From: Lineus longissimus | Taxonomy: Eukaryota; Nemertea; Pilidiophora; Heteronemertea; Lineidae | Assembly (NCBI RefSeq): GCF_910592395.1 | Contig: NC_088317.1 | Location: 11,222,001-11,286,000, forward strand | Length of the DNA stretch: 64,000 bases | Direction of reading: 5' to 3' | Part shown: in pieces, positions 44,951 through 55,037 of the stretch | Numbering within the stretch: the stretch's first letter is position 1 | How the letters are laid out: each line of letters starts with the position of its first letter | Translations under genes and position numbers: made by a program | The notes under the pieces: model-generated | Databases searched by the model: none | What the model was told of the DNA's origin: nothing | The model's input: the letters and a program-made list of their open reading frames with translations, nothing else

Positions 44951-47014
44951 TTGCCCCCATGTCAGGGACCTCCAGTAGGGGCAAGGTTTCAGCACTTCGC
45001 ATCCGAGTGGGAGAATATCACAAGCAACATCTGGGTGCGAAGTGTAGTCAGGGAGGGCCTTCAGTTAAAATTCAAATCTCTTCCCCCTCTATCTCCAATA
45101 CACCGGAATGTTCAGCTCCCAAAAGATCCTCAAAAGTGCCAGGCGCTTTTGGGCGAGATACAAGCGATGCTTCTAAAGGAGGCAATCGAGGTTGTCCCTC
45201 GATCAGAGCTGGTACCAGGCTTCTATTCCCATATGTTCTGCGTGCCAAAGAAAACTGGGGGTTTCCGTCCAGTGATAGATCTAAAGCTCTTGAACAGGCA
45301 CCTTGCAGTCCCCAAGTTCAAAATGGAGTCTGTGCACTCAGTAAGAGCGCAGCTAAATCAAGGGGAGTACGTGGCCACCCTAGACATGAAGGACGCATAT
45401 TTTCACATTCCGGTTCACAAATCACATCGTCGTTACCTTCAGTTTGCCATAAACGACACAGTCTATCGCTTCCGGGCCCTTTGTTTCGGCCTAGCGTCGG
45501 CTCCATTCATCTTCACAAAAGTTCTGAAGGAGATGGCCGTGTATCTGAGGCGTCTGGCTATCCTGATCCACCTCTATTTGGACGACTGGCTACTGAGGGC
45601 CAAGTCTCCAGAGACCCTTCTAGAGCAGCTGCAATTTGTCTTGCATCTGGCAGAGAAATTGGGCATCATCATCAATCCAGAAAAGTCGAACCTTCTGCCG
45701 CGTCAGGTGTTCGTGTATCTAGGGATGTTGTTCGATCTGGTAAGAGGCCTCGTTTTTCCCTCTCTGCAGTCGATCGACAAGGTCATGTCATGGATATCGC
45801 AGCTCAGAAGTCAGGTGGAGGTTCGGGCGGGGGACTTCCTCGCTTTTCTAGGCCTGCTAAACTTTGTCGCGGACTTCATTCCCCTAGGTCGTCTCCATTT
45901 GAGACCCCTGCAGTTTTATCTCAAATGTTTCTTCAGGGTCCACCAGGACCCCCTAGACAAAGTGGTCCCGCTGACTGCCCTGTTCTTCGAAGCTTTAGAA
46001 TGGTGGGGCTACAGGGACAATCTGCTTGCCGGAGATCCCTTGCATCCTCCCGAGCCCCAAATGTCTCTGGTATGCGATGCCAGCGAGTCAGGTTGGGGGG
46101 CGCATCTCGCCCGGGACATGGTGTCAGGCCTCTGAAATCAGGAAGACCAGAGTTTGCACATCAACCTCCTGGAAATGAAGGCAGTAATTCTCGCCCTGGC
46201 GCATTTCCTACATCTAGTAAAGGGGAAGTGTGTCCGGGTCTTGTCAGACAACACCACGGTAGTTTCGTACATTCGGCGCCAGGGGGGCACTCATTCCATC
46301 GCCCTTTTTATGTTGACTCGAGACCTGTTCAGGTTCTGCCAACTACATCAGATATCCCTCAGAGTGGCGTATATCCCAGGCAAAAAGAATGTCATGGCGG
46401 ACAGTCTCAGTCGCAAGAATCAGATATTGCCGGGCGAGTGGACTCTGTCAGTGTCTCTGTTCAGACAGATTCACAACTTGTTCCCCATGTTACAGATAGA
46501 CCTGTTTGCAACATATCTCAACCACCAGCTGCCACTGTATGTCAGCCCTTTCCCAGACGATCAGTCTTGGGCGACAGATGCGATGACCCTCCAGTGGGAC
46601 GACCTAGTCGCATATGCTTTCCCTCCGGTGAGGCTAGTCTCACAGGTTCTGCAGAAAATTGCGTCAGACAATTGTCTCATTCTCTTGGTGGCTCCAGCAT
46701 GGCCATCTCAGCCGTGGTTCCCAACATTGCTGGGGCTCCTGATGGAATTTCCTCTGGCCCTTCCTCTATCCAGGAAAATGCTACACCAACCAACATCCAA
46801 TGTTTACCACTCCAACCCGGGGATGTTGGACCTGCACGTTTGGTTGTTATCGAGCGTTCGCTCATTCAGAGAGGTTTTTCTGAAGAGGTTGCGCGAAGGG
46901 CAGCCAGACCTCAGAGGCTCTCCTCACGTTCAGTGTATGAGAGCCACTTCTCCGCATTCAAAGGTTGGCTCGATAGGCGGGGTAGGTCTCTGGAGTCTGT
47001 CTCCATTCAACTAG
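44951..47014 (+). pseudogene. DIRS reverse transcriptase / RNase H with one premature TGA
   Basis: The frame from 44,951 shows RT motifs: FCVPKKTGGFRPVIDLKLLN, LDMKDAYFHIPV, FGLASAPFIFTKV and the catalytic YLDDWL near 45,578. It stops at TGA 46,133-46,135 but resumes in the same frame with the RNase H region (LHINLLEMKAV, VLSDNTTVVSYI, GKKNVMADSLSR). The conserved DIRS block after RNase H follows (IDLFATYLNHQLPLYVSPFP) and ends at 47,014. The lone stop sits where related proteins have Trp (TGG to TGA). Otherwise the protein looks intact. It overlaps the recombinase frame at its 3' end, as usual in DIRS elements. Confidence 0.88.
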
Positions 47015-47892
47015 TTGGAGATTATCTTTTGTACCTCTTTGAGGATCTCAAGAGATCGGTGAGCACAGTGACAAACCATAGGTCGGCTTTGTCAGATGTT
47101 TTGCCAATTTTTGACGGTTACACGGTGGGAAGTCACCCAGTGTTATTAAGTTTGATCAAGAACTTTAGTCACGACAGACCTGTCGTTAGGCAAAGAGTGC
47201 CAGATTGGGATTTAGTTTTGGTATTAAAGAGTCTTATGTCGGCCCCTTTTGAGCCTCCAACATATGGCTCAGTCCAGGATAAGCAGTTTCTTACCTGGAA
47301 AACCTGTTTTTTGCTAGCACTGGCGAGCACCAAGAGGGCCAGTGAACTACATGCCATTTCTAGAGATAAGCGCGATTTAGTTTTTTCTGATAAGGGTGTC
47401 TCTCTCAGAACGGTGCCTGGTTTTCTAGCTAAGACCCAGGCAGCGCAGGTTGATCCAAAACCTTTCTTTATTCCTCGTCATGACGCGTTCTCGGGCAGAG
47501 ACACGCCAGACAGGTTTTTGTGCCCAGTAAGGTCGTTGAAGTTTTATTTGCATTGTATGGGGGGTCATAGGGATGGTCAGTCCCTGTTTGTTAAGTGCCG
47601 CGGTGAAGGCACAGTGTCTACAAAAACAATTTCGTCTTGGTTAAAGAAAGTTGTTTGCTATGCGTACGACAATACTCCTAGTGGGGGAGGGGCTCACCCG
47701 AGGGGTCACGACGTCCGGAAGCTCTCGGCGTCTTGGGCTTTCTCTGCGGGCATCCCAGTGCGAGACATTCTTCAAGCCGGCTCATGGGCACGAGAGACGA
47801 CTTTCACCTCCCACTATCTACACGATGTCCAGCAGCAGCTAGATGGTAGTAGGAGGCTTTGCCCAGTGGTGGCATGTTCCAACACTGCATAG
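46699..47892 (+). CDS. DIRS tyrosine recombinase
   Basis: The frame encodes a lambda-integrase-type tyrosine recombinase, which inserts the circular DIRS intermediate without target duplication. Visible catalytic residues are R in ALASTKRASEL, H-x2-R in GGAHPRGHDVRKLSASWA and the nucleophile Y in FTSHYLHDV. The N-terminal core-binding domain includes YESHFSAFKGWLDRRG. It is intact to TAG/TAA near 47,892. The frame itself is open from 44,827, overlapping the whole RT gene; the ATG at 46,699 is the last convenient start before the recognisable domain and is only a guess. Confidence 0.88.
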   Translation: MAISAVVPNIAGAPDGISSGPSSIQENATPTNIQCLPLQPGDVGPARLVVIERSLIQRGFSEEVARRAARPQRLSSRSVYESHFSAFKGWLDRRGRSLESVSIQLVGDYLLYLFEDLKRSVSTVTNHRSALSDVLPIFDGYTVGSHPVLLSLIKNFSHDRPVVRQRVPDWDLVLVLKSLMSAPFEPPTYGSVQDKQFLTWKTCFLLALASTKRASELHAISRDKRDLVFSDKGVSLRTVPGFLAKTQAAQVDPKPFFIPRHDAFSGRDTPDRFLCPVRSLKFYLHCMGGHRDGQSLFVKCRGEGTVSTKTISSWLKKVVCYAYDNTPSGGGAHPRGHDVRKLSASWAFSAGIPVRDILQAGSWARETTFTSHYLHDVQQQLDGSRRLCPVVACSNTA

Positions 47893-48061
47893 GTTTCGTA
47901 TCCACCGCCTCTCCTTTTCTTTTTCGGGGGGGGGGGGGATAAAGTTGGTCTTTACCAAATTAGATTCTCCGCCGGTATCACGGTTTGGAGGTCTTTTTCT
48001 GTTTTTTCCGGTGGGTATCCCCCTTATTCTCATATACTCCCACCTTCCTCTGCTGATTCAG

Positions 48062-48241
48062 CATAATATATACTACCAAAGGTTAATAACCTTATGGTAG
48101 AGTTTTCTAGGCTCATTAGCGCAAGAAATATTTCCCCTTTGAAATAAGGGGTCTATTTCTAAGCTATAGCCTAGAAAACTCTAAGTTTTCTGGATCCCAC
48201 CCGTCCTCCCCTCTTGGGGGCTACCCATCACGGTGTAAGTG
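48062..48241 (-). repeat. DIRS internal complementary region
   Basis: 48,062-48,133 is the inverted copy of 42,785-42,856. The following stretch contains an inverted repeat of its own (GAGTTTTCTAGGCT near 48,100 and AGCCTAGAAAACTC near 48,167) and presumably mirrors the lost outer end of the right repeat. Confidence 0.75.
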
Positions 48242-48318
48242 GGTGTCTACAGGAACGAGGACAATCTCAGGTGGTCACTCCAGAGGAAGGGAGGTCTGCG
48301 CATGCGCCATGGCATGCC
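48242..48318 (-). repeat. DIRS right inverted repeat, truncated
   Basis: Inverted copy of about 42,909-42,986 with few differences. The match ends abruptly at 'ggcatg' and BEL gag coding sequence follows. Confidence 0.8.
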
Positions 48319-51300
48319 ACAGGTCCAATGTTTCCATGGCCCAGATGCGGGCAGCAGCCAATTGTGCCGTTTATGAAGTAGAGGCGTCACTACTGGCTGA
48401 GAGACAAGCTCTTGCCAAGAAGGAGCTCGAGATGGTACAACAGCGGGAAGAGCTTGAGCTGAAGGCAAAATTGGCGCATGCTCGGGCCAAGGAAAGGGCA
48501 TGTTCCATGGTTCACTCAAGTAGAATGTCACCTACTAATGAGAAGGTGGGCGTTTCCGGGAATGAGTCACAGGACAAGCCAAAGCGTGACCCCGGACAAG
48601 TAGGCCTAATTCCCGACCCTAGATTGAATCCGAGGCAACCTGCGTTTCATCCCGGCCAAGTTCATGGCAACATCTCCAATTACCAGTCGACCCCGACCCC
48701 GATGGCTCCAGAAAGTGTCACCACCAATTTCCTTAGACCTACTCCATTTCAAGGAAACAATGAAGTAAGTACATGTATCCAGGCAACGGAGGTACCAGTA
48801 AGTCACGTGAGTGCACTTCCGGATGCACTTATGGAGGTTTTGCATCAAGGGCAGCAGCAGCAAAGGTTGTTATTGAATACACTGCAGTTGCCTAAGGTTG
48901 ACCTGATGACCTTCGATGGGGATCCTCTCAGGTATTGGTTGTTTATAAGAGCGTTTGAGAACTCTGTTGACCGTGACCTCATTGATGATAGTGTCAAGCT
49001 AAGTAGGCTTCTCCGTTACTGTACTGGAAAGGCAAGGCAGGTAATTGAGTGTTGTGCAGTTAAGGACCCTACAGAGGGTTACAAGCTTGCCAGGAAACTT
49101 TTAAAGGACCGGTTTGGCAGTGATTTTGTGGTGAGTCAGGCCTGGGTTAACCGGATTGTCAACAGAAAGCAAGCCAAGGGTCCAGAAGCGATAAGAGATC
49201 TAGCTGATGACCTGAAAAACTGTGTTGAAACTTTGACTGCAATGAAACAGCTGGATCGCTTAAACGATTCGTACTTGGTGCAGATCGTTGAGAGGTTGCC
49301 ACAGTATCTTCAGAATAGATGGAAAAGAGTGGTCCAGAAGATACGGAAAACCAAGGATGATAGGCCTAGTCAAGGAAACCCAGGCATTAAGGACCTTCTG
49401 CAGCTTATTTCTGAAGCCGCAGAGGAAGAAAATGATCCTGTGTTTGGTAAGTGTGGTGCTAAGGAATCCAAGACAGAATCCAACCACAAGTCGAACAACA
49501 AGCAAAGACCTGGTCATGGGTCAACGTTCAGTATCCAGACGGATACAGGTTACCAAGGTTCAAGTGGTGATAAGCCCAGGGTACCCAAATGCCTGGTATG
49601 CAAAGAGGCGCATCATGTGACGGCCTGTGAAATATTCAAGAAGATGACGCAAAATGAGGGATGGGTAACTGTGAGAGACAACAAGGTCTGCAAGAATTGT
49701 TTGAAAGGACCGCATTTTGCATCAAATTGTCGTAATCCTCCTGCATGTAAAGTTTCTGGCTGTGGGAAGAAACACAACACGCTCCTTCATTTGGATGGCG
49801 CTCCTGCACCCAAGTCTCGTGCAGACGGGCACGATGTTCAAGAGAAGAAGGCCGATGTCAAGCCACAACCTGCAAGGTCCAATGCCACAGTTTTGTCCAC
49901 TGGGGCCGGTATCAACCGTATTGCCTCGCCAATCATTCCGGTAAAGGTCAAGGGCATCGGAGGGAATGAAGAAGTCATAACCTATGCGATGTTGGACAAC
50001 TGTTCTACGGCAACACTATGCACGGAAAGTCTGGCGACCAAACTTGGACTAAAGGGAAAAACGGCAATTACAGAATTGACAACAATAGAGAGGAAAGACA
50101 GTCGATTTGAGACCACGATTTATGGATTGGAAGTGGCTGACCTCGATGGTAAGGAGGTTATTACTCTTCCTCATGTTTTCTCCAAGTCTAATCTCAACGT
50201 TAGGCCTAATGACATAAAACCGTCCGACTTAAATGACTGGCCTCATTTACAAGGACTTGATATTCTGACGGTAGACACTGACAAGGTAGACCTACTTATA
50301 GGACAGGACGTGCCGGAGGCTTTGGTCCCGCTGGAGGTCAAGAGTCACGATGACGATCCCCGAAGAGTACCGTACGCTGTAAGGACAGCCCTGGGATGGA
50401 CCCTAAATGGACCATTTGGAGAGAATGGAAGGACTGATGAGCGGCACAGCTGTCACTTTATCAACAATGACACAAGTCTACAGCAGCAGGTCGAGCGATT
50501 TTGGAAGCTCGACAATCTAGGTGATGGAACTGGTCTATCCATGGATGATAGAAAGGTGGTTGACCTTTGGGATAGGACAGCCGTGTTACAGGATGGACAT
50601 TATACTTTGCCCATACCATTCAAACAAAGGCCTCCAAATTTACCGGACAATTACAGTATGGCGAAGAAAAGGTTGGAAAGCCTGGGAAGAAGGTTTCAGA
50701 AAGATGCTACCCTACATGAGAGGTACAACACTGAGTTCAAGACCCTGCTGGAAGAAGGTTATGCAGAATTGGTGCCTGATGAAGAAATAAGCAGAAAGGA
50801 CGGAATGGTCTGGTACCTCCCTCACCATCCCGTACTGAACCCAAAGAAGCCAGAGAAAACCAGAATTGTGTTTGACTGTGCTGCGAAACACAGAGGAACC
50901 TCACTGAATGAAAATGTGCTCCAAGGTCCTGACTTGACCAATAAGTTGATTGGAGTACTGTTGCGGTTCCGCCAGGAGAAGGTAGGGTTCACGTCAGATG
51001 TGCGGGCAATGTTTAATCAGGTCAGGGTTGAAAAGGATCATAGGGATGTGCTCCGCTTCCTGTATTTCGACGAGGGTGATATAACGAAGGCTCCAAGGAT
51101 TTATAGAATGCGAACACATATCTTTGGTGGGGTTTGGAGCCCCAGTGCTGCAAACTATGCATTGAAGAAGACTGCAGCTGACAATGCTTCAGACTTCCCT
51201 CCTGAGACAGCTGAAACCGTAAATAGGTCAATGTATGTAGATGATTTTCTTGGAAGTAAGGTAAATGACCCTGAGGCTATTGTACTGGCAACCAGTCTTC

Positions 51301-53816
51301 GAGAAATGCTCAAGAGAGGAGGAATGGATGTCATCAAATGGGCCAGTAACAGCCGGGTTCTCTTGAAAGCCATTCCAAATTCCGACTTGGCTATGGGGAT
51401 GAAGGACCTAGATTTAGACAGCGATGGTCTACCCACTGAACGAGCTTTGGGAATGGTTTGGGATGTAGAACAGGATACCTTCAGACCGTGTATTACCACA
51501 CAAGATCGCCCCATGACAAGACGAGGAGTGCTTAGCATCCTGAGTTCTGTTTATGACCCTCTAGGATTGGTTAGTCCATTCGTGTTGAAAGCGAGGACTA
51601 TATTCCAGGATCTGTGCAGAGAAAAGTTAGGGTGGGATGATGGAATGTCCCAACATCAACAGCAGCAGTGGAACAGGTGGCTTGAAGATTTACCAAAGCT
51701 TGAAAATTTCTCTGTGCCACGATGTCTGCGTTCAGAAGATCTGGACACTGTAGTACATAACCAGCTGCACCATTTTTCAGATGCATCTGAAGGAGGGTTT
51801 GGCGCGACAAGCTACCTCAGACAAGAGGACATATATGGACGTGTCCATTGCACACTGGTAATGACCAAGGCAAAGTTAACCCCATTAAAGACCACCACCA
51901 TCCCAAGGCTGGAACTTACGGCTGCTGTCGAAGCAGTGAAACTAGACAAACTTCTGCGTAGCGAGCTCGAGATCCCTCTCTGCGAGTCTGTCTTTTGGAC
52001 AGACAGCATGATTGTACTTTATTACATAAGGAATGAGACAAAGAGATACCAGACCTTCGTGGCAAACAGGGTGGCTAAAATCCACGAGAGCACAGTGCCT
52101 ACTCAGTGGAGGCATGTACCCACAGATCAGAATCCGGCAGATGATGTATCACGGGGTATGACAGCCGATGAATTGATTGGAAGCGGAAATGATCGGTGGA
52201 GAAACGGACCAGAATTCTTGAAACAGCAGGAGACGCAATGGCCTAAAGAGCCCATTGTTATTGAGACTGAAGGAATGATTGAGGTCAAACCGGAGGTGAA
52301 GGTTTATGCAACGAACCCGACTCAGGATGGAGGACAACAGGCAATCAGCACGATGATAAATCACTATTCCTGTTGGTATAGGCTCAAGAAAGGGATTGCA
52401 TGGATGCTGCGACTGAAGAAGGTGCTACACCAGAAGGTCAAGAATAAGGACATTCCCGGACAAGTTGCCATGACCCCTCCAAGACGTGGCCTCACTGTAG
52501 ATGAACTTTTGGAAGCTGAGCAGGAGGTGCTGAAATTCGTGCAGAAGAAGGCATATGGTGACATTCAGGCAAACTTCAAGACCTGCAAGCTAAAGAAGCT
52601 GAACCCAGTGCTGGACAGCGATGGGATCCTGCGTGTGGGTGGTCGATTGGAAAACTCCAACCTTCCTGATGAAACCAAGCACCAGATCATATTGCCGAAG
52701 AAACACCATGTGGTGGACTTGATAGTTTGTTACTATCATAATTTGACGGGCCACTCGGGATCGGAAAGGGTACTGACGGAAGTCCGTCAGAAATTTTGGA
52801 TAATCAAGGGAAGGCTGGTCGTAAGAAGGAACAACACAAAATGTCTGCACTGTCGCAAAAGAAATGTGAAACCAATGATTCAACAAATGGCAGACTTGCC
52901 AAGTGACCGTGTTGCTTCCCCTAGAGCCGCCTTTTGTCATGTTGGATTGGACTACTTCGGCCCATTTCAAGTTAAACGAGGCCGCAGCATGGTGAAGCGG
53001 TATGGCTGCATATTTACCTGCCTCACGACCCGGGCCATACACATTGAGGTGGCAGAGAATCTTACAACTGATTCGTTCATCAATGCCCTGCAGAGATTCG
53101 TTAGTAGGCGAGGGATCCGATCCGATAATGGCACAAACTTTGTGGGTGCTCAGAAAGAGTTAAAGAAAGCAATACGGGAATGGAATCTCAGCCGTATTGA
53201 GGAGTACATGCGCCAACGAGAAATCACATGGGTTTTCAATCCCCCTGCAGCATCCCATATGGGGGGTGTATGGGAGAGGCAAATCAGGTCTGTAAGGAAA
53301 GTGCTAGATGGCATAATAAAGCAGCAGAACCTGACAGACGATACTCTTCACACAATGATGTGTCTAGTCGAAGCCATAATAAATGGAAGACCCCTGACGA
53401 AGCTGTCAGATGACCCAGATGACTTACAACCCATCACACCAAACCATTTGCTGCTCCTGCGCCCCGGAATCTGTCAACCTCCTGGACTGTTTGATGAGGC
53501 CGATCTGTACAGAAGGAAATGGAAGCAAGTACAGTATCTTGCTGATTTGTTTTGGCGTAGGTGGACCAAGGAGTATCTGACTGCACTGCAAGAGCGCCAG
53601 AAGTGGTGTCACGCAAGTCAAAACCTGAAGCCAGATGACCTGGTTCTGATTGTAGATGACAATGCTCACAGGAATTCCTGGTTGTTGGGACGAGTAATTG
53701 AGACGTATCCTGGTAAGGACAACCTGGTAAGGTCAGCCAAGATCAAAACACATCACAATGAGCTGACACGACCTGTCACGAAGCTATGTTTACTTGAGTC
53801 GTCTGTTGATATCTAA
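48243..53816 (+). CDS. BEL/Pao gag-pol polyprotein
   Basis: Open frame of 1,857 codons; about the first 25 are antisense DIRS repeat, so the native N-terminus is lost. Order: coiled-coil gag start (VEASLLAERQALAKKELEMV), gag core (LPKVDLMTFDGDPLRYW), Cys/His knuckles near residues 450-520 (CLVCKEAHHVTAC), aspartic protease (AMLDNCSTATLC), RT with YVDDFLGS near residue 1,000, RNase H (FSDASEGGFGA; VFWTDSMIVLYY), integrase zinc finger (CLHCRK) and integrase core (HVGLDYFGPF; RSDNGTNFVGA; GVWERQIRS), then the C-terminal BEL domain. The loop before RSDNG (RRGIRSDNG) appears a few residues shorter than in relatives. No stop or frameshift. The proteins make virus-like particles, copy the RNA and integrate it. 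Transcription would depend on the 5' LTR and would pass through the DIRS insert. Confidence 0.95.
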   Translation: MSTGTRTISGGHSRGREVCACAMACHRSNVSMAQMRAAANCAVYEVEASLLAERQALAKKELEMVQQREELELKAKLAHARAKERACSMVHSSRMSPTNEKVGVSGNESQDKPKRDPGQVGLIPDPRLNPRQPAFHPGQVHGNISNYQSTPTPMAPESVTTNFLRPTPFQGNNEVSTCIQATEVPVSHVSALPDALMEVLHQGQQQQRLLLNTLQLPKVDLMTFDGDPLRYWLFIRAFENSVDRDLIDDSVKLSRLLRYCTGKARQVIECCAVKDPTEGYKLARKLLKDRFGSDFVVSQAWVNRIVNRKQAKGPEAIRDLADDLKNCVETLTAMKQLDRLNDSYLVQIVERLPQYLQNRWKRVVQKIRKTKDDRPSQGNPGIKDLLQLISEAAEEENDPVFGKCGAKESKTESNHKSNNKQRPGHGSTFSIQTDTGYQGSSGDKPRVPKCLVCKEAHHVTACEIFKKMTQNEGWVTVRDNKVCKNCLKGPHFASNCRNPPACKVSGCGKKHNTLLHLDGAPAPKSRADGHDVQEKKADVKPQPARSNATVLSTGAGINRIASPIIPVKVKGIGGNEEVITYAMLDNCSTATLCTESLATKLGLKGKTAITELTTIERKDSRFETTIYGLEVADLDGKEVITLPHVFSKSNLNVRPNDIKPSDLNDWPHLQGLDILTVDTDKVDLLIGQDVPEALVPLEVKSHDDDPRRVPYAVRTALGWTLNGPFGENGRTDERHSCHFINNDTSLQQQVERFWKLDNLGDGTGLSMDDRKVVDLWDRTAVLQDGHYTLPIPFKQRPPNLPDNYSMAKKRLESLGRRFQKDATLHERYNTEFKTLLEEGYAELVPDEEISRKDGMVWYLPHHPVLNPKKPEKTRIVFDCAAKHRGTSLNENVLQGPDLTNKLIGVLLRFRQEKVGFTSDVRAMFNQVRVEKDHRDVLRFLYFDEGDITKAPRIYRMRTHIFGGVWSPSAANYALKKTAADNASDFPPETAETVNRSMYVDDFLGSKVNDPEAIVLATSLREMLKRGGMDVIKWASNSRVLLKAIPNSDLAMGMKDLDLDSDGLPTERALGMVWDVEQDTFRPCITTQDRPMTRRGVLSILSSVYDPLGLVSPFVLKARTIFQDLCREKLGWDDGMSQHQQQQWNRWLEDLPKLENFSVPRCLRSEDLDTVVHNQLHHFSDASEGGFGATSYLRQEDIYGRVHCTLVMTKAKLTPLKTTTIPRLELTAAVEAVKLDKLLRSELEIPLCESVFWTDSMIVLYYIRNETKRYQTFVANRVAKIHESTVPTQWRHVPTDQNPADDVSRGMTADELIGSGNDRWRNGPEFLKQQETQWPKEPIVIETEGMIEVKPEVKVYATNPTQDGGQQAISTMINHYSCWYRLKKGIAWMLRLKKVLHQKVKNKDIPGQVAMTPPRRGLTVDELLEAEQEVLKFVQKKAYGDIQANFKTCKLKKLNPVLDSDGILRVGGRLENSNLPDETKHQIILPKKHHVVDLIVCYYHNLTGHSGSERVLTEVRQKFWIIKGRLVVRRNNTKCLHCRKRNVKPMIQQMADLPSDRVASPRAAFCHVGLDYFGPFQVKRGRSMVKRYGCIFTCLTTRAIHIEVAENLTTDSFINALQRFVSRRGIRSDNGTNFVGAQKELKKAIREWNLSRIEEYMRQREITWVFNPPAASHMGGVWERQIRSVRKVLDGIIKQQNLTDDTLHTMMCLVEAIINGRPLTKLSDDPDDLQPITPNHLLLLRPGICQPPGLFDEADLYRRKWKQVQYLADLFWRRWTKEYLTALQERQKWCHASQNLKPDDLVLIVDDNAHRNSWLLGRVIETYPGKDNLVRSAKIKTHHNELTRPVTKLCLLESSVDI

Positions 53817-54039
53817 TGAGTTTCATCTGACCAGCATGTTTCTTTTGGGGGGCAATGTTTATGACACACGATGCGCGTGACCTTGTCACATACAACCTTT
53901 GACTGCTCATCCATGATATGTATTACGGTATGCATGTAGGCCCATGTGCGGCTGGTTGTTTGTAGATTTAGGGATTTTGTCTCTTGTAGATTTGAATATT
54001 AGGTAAATGCTAGGCTAGGACGCATTTATGGGGCCGGAA

Positions 54040-54648
54040 TGTTACAGACAAAATCAATATATATATATATTACATATTTCTTATCCTTCATGCTGGCTAA
54101 CTGTTTCTCTTTCTATTGATTTATGTAGGCCTATCTGAACTTTAGCCTTATCTTAGCAGTTCCCAGAGTGTCAAGCCGTAAAAGTTAATTAATACTGTCA
54201 CAAAGTTCATGTTGAAGTCATTGAAGATTTTGGGTCATCTGGAGTCAGTGAGATGTACACCGTCAAGGAAGCAAGATGAACATTTAAAGGCTACTCATAT
54301 GTATTACTTTCAAGTTAAATTCCAGAGAAACTTAAGAGTCCCCAGCTTTGTAAGTTTGATTCCGGTTCCCGATTTATATCAATATATTTCTCATGTTAAT
54401 ATCCTTTAGGTAGTATCACTAGCATTAGGCTTATTTGAATGATTATTTTTACAGATTGAACCGCCGCCGCCACCGCCGCCATCACTATATAGATGAAGAC
54501 ATCATCATCATCGTTAGAATCTCCAAAGTCATGTTATGTAAAGTGAAAGATCAAAAGGGGCAAATAAAAGGCGTGTTTCTTTTTTACGGGACACAACTTC
54601 GTTCAAGTTATTCTTAAGGATATTCGGTACATCTCATTCGAAACTACA
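54040..54648 (+). repeat. BEL 3' LTR, 609 bp
   Basis: Starts TGTTACAG after a purine-rich tract (ATGGGGCCGGAA) and ends ACTACA, followed by the CGTAT duplication. The 223 bp between the gag-pol stop and this LTR are non-coding. Confidence 0.95.
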
Positions 54649-54891
54649 CGTATTAAAACAGTCTATTCATTGGCAGGGGGCTTGCAGGTCACTAGCTTGT
54701 TCCTGTCTTGATTATCTTCCAATTACCACAAAGGGCAGGGACAAGACATTCATACGCGAAAGGCACGTTACTACAATACGCAGCAAAAATTGCACTTTCC
54801 AGTCATCCAGGATCCAGTGTGAAAGTAGCATGCTGTAGAAACGCTCAGAAAAAAGATAAAACCCCTTAACCAAAAGTTTGATTATTTTTAG

Positions 54892-55037
54892 GCAGCCCGA
54901 GCCAACATTGTACAAGAGCCACAAGGTCCAGGGCCTCAAGGACAAGGGACACAAGGACAAGGGACACAAGGACAAGGGACACAAGAACAAGGGACACAAG
55001 AACAAGGGACACAAAAGACGATGTTGCAATCTGCGGG
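54892..55037 (+). CDS. Candidate exon 2 of the host gene, with 15-bp repeats
   Basis: The acceptor 'gattatttttag' and the donor 'gcggg|gtgagc' bound 146 bases open in more than one frame. In the phase set by exon 1 it reads SPSQHCTRATRSRASRTRDT and repeats of TRTRD, ending DDVAICG in phase 0. Another frame gives Gln/Gly/Thr repeats (QGQGTQ). A 15-bp unit (ggacaagggacacaa) repeats about five times at 54,949-55,014. The BEL insertion would lie in the preceding intron. Confidence 0.3.

Larger units (their letters stand above)
42785..48318 (+). mobile_element. DIRS-type tyrosine-recombinase retroelement, right end truncated
   Basis: Order: left inverted repeat (42,785-42,986), gag, RT/RNase H, tyrosine recombinase, internal complementary region (48,062-48,241), partial right inverted repeat (48,242-48,318). 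The first part of the ICR is the inverted copy of 42,785-42,856. The right repeat is the inverted copy of about 42,909-42,986 and is then cut off, losing roughly its outer 125 bp. This is the DIRS architecture, which replicates through a circle and leaves no TSD. Confidence 0.9.
42176..54648 (+). mobile_element. BEL/Pao LTR retrotransposon carrying a DIRS element in place of its leader
   Basis: Two 609-bp LTRs and a 5-bp TSD define a single integrated unit. The gag-pol frame is open to its stop. Four differences between LTRs indicate a fairly recent insertion. The stretch between the 5' LTR and gag, where the primer-binding site should be, consists wholly of DIRS sequence (42,785-48,318). The composite therefore has no recognisable PBS of its own. 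Confidence 0.93.

Noticed and set aside
46130-46140. Programmed stop readthrough between DIRS RT and RNase H
   Set aside because: No readthrough context was recognised, and the codon replaces a conserved Trp, so a point mutation is simpler.
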